Source: Bacillota bacterium (GTDB lineage Bacteria; Bacillota; DSM-12270; Thermacetogeniales; Thermacetogeniaceae). From it: a stretch of 64,000 nucleotides of DNA. Below, piece by piece: positions 7,326-16,174 of this stretch (position 1 is the stretch's first letter; each line of letters starts with the position of its first letter). Below the pieces are notes generated by a model. The model was not told the origin of the DNA. It worked only from the letters and a program-made list of their open reading frames with translations, and made no database searches. Both the position numbers and the translations under genes were made by a program. Location: contig JABLXW010000011.1 in NCBI GenBank assembly GCA_013177945.1, forward strand, positions 62,001 through 126,000. The letters are read 5' to 3'.

Positions 7326-10184
7326 TCAGGACGGAGTTCCCTCCAGGAGGGCAACAGGGAAATCCCGGAAGAGATCGGCAACCGGGAGGAGCGCGGGAGA
7401 TGCTCCCCGGGCCTGCACCTGGGCCCCGGTGAAAATGCTGCGCCAGCGCTCTGGTGCGCCTGCGGCCAGAACCAGGGCGCTTCCCTCCGGCGCATCTGCG
7501 CCGGGAGGGAACCTTGCCGCAAGCGGCCCGGCGGGGGGTTGTCCGGCCAGGAATTTTGCCAGCAGCCGGGGGACCGCGACCAGCGCCCAGCTGTTTTCCA
7601 GGCGCCTGAGGAAGGCGCAGACGTGCGCGCCCAGGGGTCCCGTAGCGTCGAGGGGGATGTAGGCTCCTCTCGCAAACAGCTCCCTGTGGGCCCTGCGAAA
7701 GTGCAGCGCCTTGTAGGTGAGGAAGAGCTTTACCCTGCCGTCTTCCCAGCAGGCAAGAAGCTCCTGAACCAGGCCCGCAAGCCCTCCGGCCTCCTGCTTT
7801 TGAAGCGCTGCCAGGAGCGCGGCGCGCTTTTCAAAGTCCACCGGGCGCCGGTTGTCGGGATCGACAAGGCTGAAGTTCCAGAGCTCCGTTCCCTGGTAGA
7901 AGTCAGGCACCCCGGGCGCGGTGATCTTGAGCAGGGTTTGCGCCAGGGAGTTTAAAGCTCCGCAGTAGGAGACGGTCTTTTGGAACTCCAGGAAATCCCG
8001 GAGGAAGCGGTTTTCCCCTCCGGGCTCGAGGATGGATGCTGCAAAGCCGGCGAGGGCGTTTTCGTAGCCGGGAGCGGGGTCGAGCCAGCTTGTGTGGATT
8101 TTGGCCTCCCGGGCCGCCTTCACCAGGTAGGCCTGAAGCCGCTTTTTGAAGGCGGGCACCTCTTCTTCCCGGAGCGGCCAGGCCCCGGCCAGGGTCTGGT
8201 AAATAAGGAGCTCCATATTTCCGTCAGGCACAGGCCTGCCGTTGACCTCCTGCTTCTTATCCCGGTTCCAGCGCTGCCACCGCTTCAGCCTCTCCGCCCA
8301 TAAAGCGGGAATCTCCGAGAGCACGTTGATGCGCGCCCGGACGTCTTCGCTCCGCTTGGTGTCGTGCGTGGACGTGGCGTTGAGGGTGTGGGGCCAGCGC
8401 TCCTGCCTGGCCCGGCTGCGCCGGTGGAATTCCGCCACAGACACCCCCAGCGTTTCGGGGTCGCCTCCCACCTCATTGAGGGAGACCAGGCGGTTGTAGA
8501 CGTAAAGGGCGGTGTCTTCGAGTCCTTTCGCCGTGACGGGGCCGGTGAACTGCTGCCAGCGCATCACGAAGTCCAGCCACTCCTGTCGCTGCGCCGGAGA
8601 GAGGCAGCCGGGGAGCTCCAGCAGCAGCACCCGGCGCAGGAAATTGCAGGCCCGGGCGGCGGCGGGGTTGCGCGCGATGGCTGCGGCTGCGGCGCGGGCG
8701 AGGTACGGATAGTCGCGTGCCGAAACCGCAAAGCCGGAGGTGTAGGTCCTGTAGATGGGGAGGCAGGCGGTGACCTCGACCAGGGCCTGCTCCAGTTCGG
8801 CGAGGGTGAGGTCGCAGCCGTGGCGGTCCTGTTCCGCCAGGCGGCCCAGCTGCCGGGCCAGGGCGCGCACCTCGCCTGCGAACAGCTCTTGCATCACCCG
8901 CCGCTTCTGGGTGTAGAGCACCGCAGAGAAGTCTGCTTCGGTTCCGCCAAAGCCGGCGTAGATCTCGTTCAGGGCTGCCGCGCTGCTTTCGGCGACGAAA
9001 AGCCCGTTGACCGTATTCAGGAAGTCGTAGCCCGTTGTGCCGGAGACTGGCCACTCTGCCGGCAGTTCTTCGCCGCCGGCAAGGATTTTTTCCGCCACAA
9101 TGTAAAAGCCGGACCCCGCAGGGGAGAGCCGGTTCTGGAGCCTCTGGAGGTAGGCCAGAGGATCCCGCAGCCCGTCGATGTGGTCGATGCGCAGGCCGGT
9201 AACCTGCCCTGCCTCCGCCAGCTGCAGGATCAGGGCGTGCGTGGCCGCAAAGACCTGCTCGTCTTCGGTGCGCAGGGAGACAAGGTCGCTGACATCAAAG
9301 AACCGCCGGTAGTTGATCTCCTGGTTTGCCGTCCGCCAGAATGCGAGCCGGTAGGCCTGCTCTGAGAGGATGCGTTCCAGGTGGTGAAAGCTGCCAGGAT
9401 CCCCCTTTCTGCCGTTGAAGATCTGCAAGTTTCTGTTGATGAACTCCTTGACTCCCTGGCAGGTGCTGTACAGGTGCCAGAGCCTCTCCCTGACCTGCCG
9501 GAGCGCAGCATTGAACGCCTCGTCTTTCATCCGGTGGGATGCCAGTTCCTTGAGTCTTTTGAGCAAACCCTGCAGCTCCAGCACCGCAGGGTGCGCGCTC
9601 CCCAGGGCTGCAGCCAGATCCTCCAGGCGGTATGCCAGGAGTTTGCTGCATGACGCCGGGCTGAGCGGCAGGCGCAGATCGCGGTAGCGGACCCAAAAGC
9701 CGTCCTCCGCCAATACCAGGGTCAGCTCCTGCGCCTCAAGCACCTCGCCGTATGGTGCGTGCAGGATCGGGAGCAGAACCCTGTGGTTCAGCCCTGGCCT
9801 GGCGGGCTGCCAGTTGATGTCGAAGTACCGGGCATAGGGTGAGCGCGGGCCGTGCTGGAGGACATCCAGCCACCAGGGATTCTCGGTGGTGGCGGCCATG
9901 TGATTGGGTACAATGTCCAGCAGCAGCCCCATTCCGTACTGATGGAGCGTTCTGACCAGCGCAGAGAAGCCCTCTTCGCCCCCCAGTTCCGGGTTCAGTC
10001 GTGTCGGGTCAACAACGTCGTATCCATGGGTGCTCCCGCGCCTTGCTTTGAGCAGGGGGGAGGCGTAGATGTCGGAGATTCCCAGGGCGTGCAGGTACGG
10101 CACCAGCGCCCGGGCGTGGGCGAAGCGGAACCCCCGGTTGAACTGGAGCCGGTAGGTGGCGGTGGGAATCCGCAAGGCTGCCAT
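7326..10184 (-). CDS. treY: Malto-oligosyltrehalose synthase TreY (GH13)
   Basis: Intramolecular transglucosylase that turns the reducing-end alpha-1,4 linkage of malto-oligosaccharides into alpha-1,1, the substrate for TreZ. Length is 952 aa, in the upper range for the family. Starts with IPTATYRLQFNRGFRFAHA and GISDIYASPLLKARRGSTHGYDV, both diagnostic of TreY. Catalytic-site motifs: LLLDIVPNHMA, LRIDHIDGLRDP (nucleophile Asp), YIVAEKIL (acid/base Glu) and ATSTHDTKRSEDVRARI (third Asp). Its ATG overlaps the stop of the upstream GH57 gene in a TGATG arrangement, so the two are translationally coupled in one operon. Confidence 0.95.
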   Translation of the reverse strand: MAALRIPTATYRLQFNRGFRFAHARALVPYLHALGISDIYASPLLKARRGSTHGYDVVDPTRLNPELGGEEGFSALVRTLHQYGMGLLLDIVPNHMAATTENPWWLDVLQHGPRSPYARYFDINWQPARPGLNHRVLLPILHAPYGEVLEAQELTLVLAEDGFWVRYRDLRLPLSPASCSKLLAYRLEDLAAALGSAHPAVLELQGLLKRLKELASHRMKDEAFNAALRQVRERLWHLYSTCQGVKEFINRNLQIFNGRKGDPGSFHHLERILSEQAYRLAFWRTANQEINYRRFFDVSDLVSLRTEDEQVFAATHALILQLAEAGQVTGLRIDHIDGLRDPLAYLQRLQNRLSPAGSGFYIVAEKILAGGEELPAEWPVSGTTGYDFLNTVNGLFVAESSAAALNEIYAGFGGTEADFSAVLYTQKRRVMQELFAGEVRALARQLGRLAEQDRHGCDLTLAELEQALVEVTACLPIYRTYTSGFAVSARDYPYLARAAAAAIARNPAAARACNFLRRVLLLELPGCLSPAQRQEWLDFVMRWQQFTGPVTAKGLEDTALYVYNRLVSLNEVGGDPETLGVSVAEFHRRSRARQERWPHTLNATSTHDTKRSEDVRARINVLSEIPALWAERLKRWQRWNRDKKQEVNGRPVPDGNMELLIYQTLAGAWPLREEEVPAFKKRLQAYLVKAAREAKIHTSWLDPAPGYENALAGFAASILEPGGENRFLRDFLEFQKTVSYCGALNSLAQTLLKITAPGVPDFYQGTELWNFSLVDPDNRRPVDFEKRAALLAALQKQEAGGLAGLVQELLACWEDGRVKLFLTYKALHFRRAHRELFARGAYIPLDATGPLGAHVCAFLRRLENSWALVAVPRLLAKFLAGQPPAGPLAARFPPGADAPEGSALVLAAGAPERWRSIFTGAQVQARGASPALLPVADLFRDFPVALLEGTPS

Positions 10185-12616
10185 CAGGTGCCCCTCCGCA
10201 TCTTCAGCTTTTCACCGAGGACGCCAAAGCGGCTGATCCAGGCCCTCGCGCTCTCGTCTCCTGCCTCCGCCTTTTTCCTGAACTCCGGGTAAACCGTCTG
10301 CAGCAGCCCGTAGTAGATGTTCTGCGCTTTCCAGAGGTCCACCTCGAAGGGCAGGGAGGCGGCAAGATCGATTGCGGCCTCAAGATTCTCGAGCAGGGAA
10401 AGGTCCGCAGGGGCCGCGCGCAGGTTCTCTGCCATCCGCTCTATGGTTTGCTTGAGGGCGTAGCCCAGGCCGGAGCCGTCGAGCGGAACATCCAGCGTCC
10501 TCGCTTCGTGCAGGAGCGCGGTGATCTGCTCGCGGTCCAGAACTTCTTCAGCAAAGGCCCGGCGCAGACTGGAGTTCACAACGAACTCGGCGGCGGTATG
10601 GAGAACCTTTGGCAGCGGAATCCCAAGGTCCTTGAGGAAGCGCATCAGCGAAACGTGGCCGTCGTAGATGCGCCGGTAGTCTGCCTCCACCTCTGCCAGC
10701 GTGGAGTCGAGGATCATGTCCAGAATTTTGCGCTGCTGGTCCCGGAAAAGCTGCCGGAGGGAGTAGATCCTCCCTTCAAAGTGCTGGTCCAGGAGCCGGA
10801 TCACCTCGGGGAGTTCGGCCCGGTCGAAGGCGCTGGTTACATCCTGCACCATTTTCTGGTAGGCTTCTTCACCCTGGTAGACCCGGACCCCCCCGCTCAC
10901 GTTGTGGTTGCCGAAATAAACCACTCCATAGCTCAGGGTTGCCGCCTCGCGCGTGATTTCTGAGGCGACCTGCGCCCTCCCGAGCGCCAGCCTGGCCTTC
11001 CCTGCCTCCAGCCTCCGGCAGTCCTGCCGTTCGACGGTGTAGCAGTAGATGCGCGACCGGTCATCGTATGTTTCAAACAGCGAACTGATGGCGTAGTGGG
11101 CGCCGACCTTGGGAAGGTCGATCATTGCCGGCCTGACGAACTTTTCGTAAATGCGGGCGCCGTCCCGGTGCTCGGGGATGTTGCTTTTTGCCTGTTCAAG
11201 CAGCTCCAGGAAGCGGGGCTCCAGAGAGAGGCCGGAGACATCCTGCGCCAGCTGGACGACGCGTCCGGCGTACTGGAGCACCTGGACGTTCTCGATCCCC
11301 GAGATGTCGTCGAAAAACCAGCCGCAGCTTGTATACATCAGCATGGCGTGGCGCTGCATTTCCAGGAGCTTGAGGACTGTGACCTGCTCTGCCGGATCGA
11401 GCGCCCGCGCCGCATGCTTCTCCAGAAACCGCTGGATGCTTTCTGGCGAGCGGTCGAGGATCACGGAAATGTAGTCGTTGCGCGCCGCCCAGGGATCTTT
11501 CAGGTAGCGGCGCGCCTGCTCCTCGTAATGAGGAGCCAGGGTGTTCCGGAGCCAGTTCAGGGCGTTCCGCAGAGGGGCGCGCCAGGCCTGGCTCCACCCG
11601 GGGTGCATGCCGGAGTTGCAGCCGCAGTCGTTTCTCCACCGCTCCACCCCGTGGGCGCAGCTCCAGGACGTGTTTTCTACGATCTCCACCTCGTGGCTGG
11701 GCGGGTACATTTCCAGGTACTCGGCATAGTTGGTGATCCGCGCCAGCCTGTTGGATTCGATGTAGTCCAGGGCGTAGGCAAGGGCCATGTCGCCGTGCCG
11801 GTGGTGGTGGCCGTAGGTTTCGCCGTCGGTGGCGATGTTGACGATCTGCGCCCAGGCGCGGGATTCGACGAAGCCACTGAGCAGCCGGTGGGCGAAGTAC
11901 TCCCCGTTGGAGAGCAGGTCTTCAAAGGCTACGGCGCGGGAGATGGGGCCGTCGTAGAAGAAGATGTTGATCGTCCGGCCCGAGTTCTTCAGGCGGAGCT
12001 GATAGGGCATCGAGGGGTCGATGCCGCCGGGCCCTGCCTCCTGCCAGGAGCGGCTGCCGATTTTCCGGACGCGCCGGGCCTGGTGCGGAGCCAGGATGGT
12101 GAAGCGAATCCCCTGCCCTGCCATGATCTCCAGAGTCTCCAGGTCCACCGCGGTCTCCGGCAGCCACATCCCCTCCGGCTCCCGGCCGAAGCGGTGCACA
12201 AAGTCCCTGATTCCCCAGACCACCTGAGTGTACTTGTCCCGCTGGTTTGCGAGCGGCATGATCATGTGGTTGTATGCCTGGGCAAGGGCAGTCCCGTGAC
12301 CCGAAAAGTTTTTCCGGCTTTCCCGGTCGGCCTCGATTATTGCCCGGTAGACCTCCGGTTCCTTGTTTTCCAGCCAGTGGAGCAGGGTGGGGCCGAAATT
12401 GAAGCTGATCCTTGTGTAGTTGTTGACGATTTTTTTAATCTGCCCCTTGCCGTTGAGGATGCGTGAAGCGGTGTTGGGTGCGTAGCATTCTGCGGTAATC
12501 CGCTCGTTCCAGTCGTGGTAAGGGTAGGCCGAGTCCTGAAGCTCGATGTCTTCAAGCCACGGGTTTTCCCGCGGCGGCTGGTAAAAGTGGCCGTGAATGC
12601 AGATGTAGCGCTCCAT
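10184..12616 (-). CDS. GH57-type glycoside hydrolase with DUF3536
   Basis: Cytoplasmic-looking protein of 810 aa, no signal peptide. The N-terminal half is a GH57 (beta/alpha)7 barrel: HGHFYQPPRENPW (motif 1), GMWLPETAVDLETLEIM (region with the Glu nucleophile) and NIATDGETYGHHHRHGD (region with the catalytic Asp). The C-terminal half matches the DUF3536 architecture: all-helical, with YGVVYFGNHNVSGGVRVY. GH57 proteins of this type are annotated as alpha-amylase or glucanotransferase, but the exact substrate is not established. Being cotranscribed with treY, it probably processes glycogen or maltodextrins for the TreY-TreZ route; that is inference from context. Confidence 0.85.
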   Translation of the reverse strand: MERYICIHGHFYQPPRENPWLEDIELQDSAYPYHDWNERITAECYAPNTASRILNGKGQIKKIVNNYTRISFNFGPTLLHWLENKEPEVYRAIIEADRESRKNFSGHGTALAQAYNHMIMPLANQRDKYTQVVWGIRDFVHRFGREPEGMWLPETAVDLETLEIMAGQGIRFTILAPHQARRVRKIGSRSWQEAGPGGIDPSMPYQLRLKNSGRTINIFFYDGPISRAVAFEDLLSNGEYFAHRLLSGFVESRAWAQIVNIATDGETYGHHHRHGDMALAYALDYIESNRLARITNYAEYLEMYPPSHEVEIVENTSWSCAHGVERWRNDCGCNSGMHPGWSQAWRAPLRNALNWLRNTLAPHYEEQARRYLKDPWAARNDYISVILDRSPESIQRFLEKHAARALDPAEQVTVLKLLEMQRHAMLMYTSCGWFFDDISGIENVQVLQYAGRVVQLAQDVSGLSLEPRFLELLEQAKSNIPEHRDGARIYEKFVRPAMIDLPKVGAHYAISSLFETYDDRSRIYCYTVERQDCRRLEAGKARLALGRAQVASEITREAATLSYGVVYFGNHNVSGGVRVYQGEEAYQKMVQDVTSAFDRAELPEVIRLLDQHFEGRIYSLRQLFRDQQRKILDMILDSTLAEVEADYRRIYDGHVSLMRFLKDLGIPLPKVLHTAAEFVVNSSLRRAFAEEVLDREQITALLHEARTLDVPLDGSGLGYALKQTIERMAENLRAAPADLSLLENLEAAIDLAASLPFEVDLWKAQNIYYGLLQTVYPEFRKKAEAGDESARAWISRFGVLGEKLKMRRGT

Positions 12617-12957
12617 ACCATTATTACCCCCTCTTTGTTTCCAGGCTGAACGGCGTTTGACCGTGCCCGCTCCCCTGTTTCAGGGGTGATGGCCGGGCAG
12701 GTTCTTTGATGTGTTGCGCTCTGCTCATGTCTCCAGTGATTAGTTTTAAGCAAGAAACGGTTCTTCATACCGCCGGATCCCTGGAGCAGCGCAAATTCCT
12801 GCACGCACAGGCCGGGTTCGCCATGGCAGGCCGGCCGGCTGGGGAGCTGTTTTTCCGGGTTCCTGTCGAGTTTCGTTAGCGGCGTGCAGTTTTCTGGACC
12901 GACTGGAAGAAAATTTCGCGTGAGAATCTGATTTTGATGCTTTCGTGAGATTTTTCA
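12617..12957. other. Intergenic region upstream of the GH57 gene and soj
   Basis: About 340 bases between the divergent GH57 and soj genes. I see no supported coding region; possible frames lack ribosome sites and family-like sequence. Promoters for the leftward trehalose operon must lie here, but I could not pick a convincing one. Confidence 0.5.
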
Positions 12958-12966
12958 TGTTATAAT
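12958..12966 (+). promoter_or_regulatory. Extended -10 promoter for soj-spo0J
   Basis: TG-T-TATAAT is a perfect extended -10 box. TTGATG at 12934-12939 is too far (21 bases) to be an ordinary -35, which fits an extended -10 promoter. It lies about 145 bases before the preferred soj start, placing parS in the leader. Confidence 0.6.
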
Positions 12967-13047
12967 TAGTATGACCAGGGCGCGGGCCGGAGCAGGAGGC
13001 TTGAGGATTGCTGTGGAATAAGAAAAGACAGGAAAAGGTGCGGGCAG

Positions 13048-13063
13048 TGTTCCACGTGGAACA
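13048..13063. promoter_or_regulatory. parS centromere site
   Basis: TGTTCCACGTGGAACA is a perfect 16-base palindrome differing from the Bacillus parS consensus (TGTTTCACGTGAAACA) only by one symmetrical change in each half. It lies just upstream of soj, where parS sites are commonly found. ParB/Spo0J should load here. Confidence 0.88.
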
Positions 13064-13109
13064 TGCTTCCCGAAACAGCGAAGGCAGGGCAGACCAGCCG
13101 GAACAAGCC

Positions 13110-13877
13110 ATGCGAGCACGGATTATTGCCATTGCGAACCAGAAGGGCGGGGTCGCCAAAACGACCACGGCCGTGAACCTCAGCGCGTGCCTTGCGGCAG
13201 CAGGAAAAAGGGTGCTGCTGGTTGATGCCGACCCGCAGGGCAACGCCACAAGCGGGATCGGGGTGGAGCGGGAAAGCCTTTCCCGGTGCATTTACGATCT
13301 CCTGCTGGAGGAGGCGACCGCAGAGGAGGTCGTTGTGCCCACCCAGGTGCCCGGCCTGGATCTGATTCCCGCAACCATCAACCTTGCCGGAGCGGAGATA
13401 GAACTGGTGAACCTCCCGCACCGCGAAGCCAGATTGCGCCGCGCCCTTCATCCGCTGCGGGACCGCTACAATTTTATTTTTGTCGACTGCCCACCCTCCC
13501 TCGGCCTTCTCACCATCAATGCCCTGACCGCTGCCGACCGGGTGCTGATCCCCATTCAGTGCGAGTACTATGCGCTGGAGGGGTTGGGGCAGCTGCTGCG
13601 GACGATCCAGCTGGTCCAGCAGCGCCTCAACCCTCAGCTTGAACTGGAGGGGGTTCTTCTGACAATGTTTGACGCCAGGACTAATCTCTCGATTCAGGTG
13701 GTTGAAGAGGTGAAGGACTATTTCGGGGACAAGGTCTTCCGGACGATTATTCCCAGAAACGTCCGGCTGAGCGAGGCGCCCAGCCACGGGAAGCCTGTCA
13801 TCTCCTATGATGCCCGCTCCCGGGGTGCCCTCCTTTATCAGGAGCTGGCCCAGGAAGTGATCCAGAATGAAAAATAA
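13110..13877 (+). CDS. soj: Chromosome-partitioning ATPase ParA/Soj
   Basis: Deviant Walker-A ATPase of 255 aa that acts with Spo0J/ParB in origin segregation and in control of DnaA. Motifs: IIAIANQKGGVAKTTTAV (P-loop, with Ala where Gly is commoner), LLVDADPQGNATSG (Walker A'), FIFVDCPPSLGLLT (Walker B) and PRNVRLSEAPSHGKPV near the end. ATG 13110 fits the family N-terminus, although its ribosome site is weak. Upstream in-frame GTG 13038 has AGGAAAAG before it and would translate parS as VFHVEH, so a longer N-terminus is possible. It overlaps spo0J by 11 bases. Confidence 0.92.
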   Translation: MRARIIAIANQKGGVAKTTTAVNLSACLAAAGKRVLLVDADPQGNATSGIGVERESLSRCIYDLLLEEATAEEVVVPTQVPGLDLIPATINLAGAEIELVNLPHREARLRRALHPLRDRYNFIFVDCPPSLGLLTINALTAADRVLIPIQCEYYALEGLGQLLRTIQLVQQRLNPQLELEGVLLTMFDARTNLSIQVVEEVKDYFGDKVFRTIIPRNVRLSEAPSHGKPVISYDARSRGALLYQELAQEVIQNEK

Positions 13878-14736
13878 GGGTCTGGGGAGGGGCCTGCGCG
13901 CCCTGATTCCTGCGGTGCCGGAGGGTGCCGCCCCGGGAGAGGAAATCCTGGAGCTCGCAGTCGAAAAGATCAGGCCCGGTCCTTTTCAGGCGCGCCAGGA
14001 ATTCGATGCCGCTGCCCTTTCCGAACTTGCCGCCTCCATCAAGGCCCACGGAGTGATGCAGCCTGTTGTGGTCCGGCCGCTGGGCGACGACCAGTACGAA
14101 TTGATCATCGGGGAGCGGCGCTGGCGTGCCTGCCAGCAGGCAGGGATAAAAACCATCCCTGCAGTTATCCGCAGGGTGGATGATCTCACCTCCAGCGAGA
14201 TGATGCTGGTGGAAAACCTCCAGCGGGAGGATTTAAATCCCCTGGAAGAGGCGCTGGCGTACAGGCGCCTGGTGGATGAGTTCCACCTCACCCAGGAGGA
14301 GATTGCTGCCCGGGTCGGCAAGAGCAGGCCTCGCGTCGCCAACACCATGCGCCTGCTCCAGCTTCCCCAGGAGGTCCAGGATCTCCTTGCAAAGGGAGTT
14401 TTAAGTGCGGGGCACGGCAAGGCCCTGCTGGGGCTTGAAAGCCCCGAGCAGCAGCGCGCCCTCGCCCGGGAAATTGCAGACCGGGGCCTCTCGGTCCGGG
14501 AGACGGAAAAGGCGGTGCGGCGCCTGCTCCGGGCGGGAACCGGCTCCGCCCGGGCAAGGAAAGAAACGTCCTCCGGGCCGGAGCTTGCCGAAGCAGAGTC
14601 CCGGCTCCGGCAGCTGCTGGGGACGAAGGTGAAAATCAAAGCGGGCCCGCGGGGCGGGAAAATTGAAATCGAATTTTACAGCAAGGATGAACTGGATCGT
14701 TTACTGGAGTGGTTTCTAGGTGATCTATCTCGATAA
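13867..14736 (+). CDS. spo0J: Chromosome-partitioning protein ParB/Spo0J
   Basis: CTP-dependent DNA clamp of 289 aa that loads at parS. N-terminus KNKGLGRGLRALIP contains the short Arg motif that stimulates Soj. The ParB domain has GPFQARQEFD and IIGERRWRACQQAG (CTP-binding box), then MMLVENLQREDLNPLEEA. Helix-turn-helix: LTQEEIAARVGKSRPRVANTMRLLQLP. The C-terminal dimerisation domain ends in LDRLLEWFLGDL. It overlaps soj by 11 bases and the next gene by 17, indicating a tightly packed operon. Confidence 0.95.
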   Translation: MKNKGLGRGLRALIPAVPEGAAPGEEILELAVEKIRPGPFQARQEFDAAALSELAASIKAHGVMQPVVVRPLGDDQYELIIGERRWRACQQAGIKTIPAVIRRVDDLTSSEMMLVENLQREDLNPLEEALAYRRLVDEFHLTQEEIAARVGKSRPRVANTMRLLQLPQEVQDLLAKGVLSAGHGKALLGLESPEQQRALAREIADRGLSVRETEKAVRRLLRAGTGSARARKETSSGPELAEAESRLRQLLGTKVKIKAGPRGGKIEIEFYSKDELDRLLEWFLGDLSR

Positions 14737-15862
14737 TGCGGCAACTACCTGGCCGAAGCCGCCAGGTGTCGAAAAGGCGATCGTCGAGACCCTGCGTGAA
14801 AAGGGCGCGAATCCCGGCCGGGGAGGGCACCGGATGTCCCTCGCGGCGGGGCGGGTCGTCTACCAGGCGCGGGAGCTGCTTGCCCGCCTCTTTGGAGTCC
14901 GGGACCCCTCCCGGATCTGCTTCACCCTGAACTGCACCGAGGCCCTGAATCTCGCCCTCAAGGGATTGTTGAAGCCCGGGGACCACGTTCTCACCAGCAG
15001 CATGGAGCACAATTCCATGATCCGGCCGCTCAAAGCGCTCGCCAAAAGCGGGGTGGAGTATACGGTGGTTCCCTGCAGCGCGCGGGGAGAGCTGGATCCG
15101 GATGACCTGGAGAAGGGAATTCTGCCCAACACCCGCCTGATCGCCCTCACCCATGCTTCGAACGTCACCGGCACCCTGCTTCCCATCGCCGAAGCCGGAA
15201 AAATCGCGCGGGAGCACGGCCTGGTCTTTCTGGTGGATGCCGCCCAGACCGCCGGGATTTTCCCTATTGATGTGGAGGAGCTGAACATCGATCTCCTGGC
15301 TTTTCCGGGCCACAAGGGGCTCTACGGCCCTCCCGGCACCGGCGGGCTCTACATCAGGGAGGGGCTTTCCCTGGCGCCGCTCAAGCACGGGGGAACGGGG
15401 AGCTACTCCGAGTCCGAGGAGCAGCCCGAAATCATGCCCGATATGTACGAGAGCGGGACGGTGAACACCATCGGGATTGCAGGGCTGGGAGCAGGAGTCT
15501 CCTTTGTGCTTCAGGAGGGGCTGGAGCAGATCCGGAGCCGGGAGGAGCAGCTGCTGGAGAGGCTCCGGGAGGGGCTGGCGGGGGTGCCCGGGATTAAAAT
15601 TTACGGCCCCGCCGGGGGCCCCCAGGCGCCTACCCTTGCCGTAAATCTGGGCAGCGCCGACTCCGGAGAGGTCGCCTTCCTCCTTGACCGCATCTACCAG
15701 ATCGCGGTCCGGGCGGGGCTCCACTGCGCGGCCCTCGCCCACCGAACGCTGGGCACGACCAGGCAGGGGGTTGTCAGGTTCAGCCTTTCGTATTTTAATA
15801 CAGAGGAAGAAATCGAGGCAGCAGTTCGAGCAATGGAAGAGCTGGCAAAAGACCTTTCTTAA
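14720..15862 (+). CDS. Cysteine-desulfurase-family aminotransferase (class V)
   Basis: PLP enzyme of 380 aa of the class V fold, closest to the 'cysteine desulfurase family protein' group often found beside parB in Clostridia. Motifs: MIYLDNAATTWPKP at the start, TSSMEHNSMIRPL, VFLVDAAQTAGIFPID (PLP-binding Asp), AFPGHKGLYGPPGTGG (PLP Lys in GHKG) and ALAHRTLGTT near the C-terminus. The Cys in LHCAALAHRTLG could be the persulfide-forming residue. Whether it supplies sulfur for Fe-S clusters, tRNA thiolation or selenium metabolism cannot be read from the sequence. A clear terminator follows. Confidence 0.85.
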   Translation: MIYLDNAATTWPKPPGVEKAIVETLREKGANPGRGGHRMSLAAGRVVYQARELLARLFGVRDPSRICFTLNCTEALNLALKGLLKPGDHVLTSSMEHNSMIRPLKALAKSGVEYTVVPCSARGELDPDDLEKGILPNTRLIALTHASNVTGTLLPIAEAGKIAREHGLVFLVDAAQTAGIFPIDVEELNIDLLAFPGHKGLYGPPGTGGLYIREGLSLAPLKHGGTGSYSESEEQPEIMPDMYESGTVNTIGIAGLGAGVSFVLQEGLEQIRSREEQLLERLREGLAGVPGIKIYGPAGGPQAPTLAVNLGSADSGEVAFLLDRIYQIAVRAGLHCAALAHRTLGTTRQGVVRFSLSYFNTEEEIEAAVRAMEELAKDLS

Positions 15863-15893
15863 AGTGTCCGTTGCATTTCCGGAAGAGCTTTTG

Positions 15894-15915
15894 CCCGCCG
15901 ACGGGGCGGGTTTTT
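15894..15915 (+). terminator. Rho-independent terminator after the desulfurase-like gene
   Basis: Stem CCCGCC / GGCGGG, five-base loop, then TTTTT. It closes the soj-spo0J-desulfurase operon. Confidence 0.85.
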
Positions 15916-15946
15916 AGTTTAGACGAAGGCGGGAGTGGGTCGGCAG

Positions 15947-16174
15947 GTGCCGGTTGTGACGGTAAAAATGGCGAAAAGGAAAGATATTGAGACCAAAAGA
16001 AAGCTGGCAGATGAGATCACCAGGGTTATGGTTTCTGTTCTGAGTGTCAGGCCCGAGTGGGTGACTGTCCTGATAGAAGAATTCGCGCGAGAGAACCGGG
16101 CAACCGGCGGGAACCTGCATATTGACAGGTTTGGCACCGGCTACGGCAGGAATGGCTTTGACGAAGGGTCTTGA
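15947..16174 (+). CDS. 4-oxalocrotonate tautomerase family protein
   Basis: Small protein of 75 aa. Starting at GTG 15947 gives Met-PVVTVKMAKRKDIETKR, so removal of Met leaves Pro as residue 1, the catalytic base of the family; this fixes the start. Further family features: KRKLADEITRVMVSVL (helix) and VTVLIEEFARENRATGG, where the Arg/Glu region lines the active site. It probably tautomerises a small 2-oxo acid or enol; the substrate is unknown. The 3' end overlaps the convergent larC by 34 bases. Confidence 0.8.
   Translation: MPVVTVKMAKRKDIETKRKLADEITRVMVSVLSVRPEWVTVLIEEFARENRATGGNLHIDRFGTGYGRNGFDEGS

Noticed and set aside
11096-12466. Open frame of more than 450 codons opposite the GH57 gene
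   Set aside because: Low-complexity, Gly/Val/Arg-rich shadow; the minus-strand frame has all GH57 motifs.
12746-13787. Minus-strand frames opposite soj
   Set aside because: No ribosome site or protein-like pattern; the soj frame is certain.
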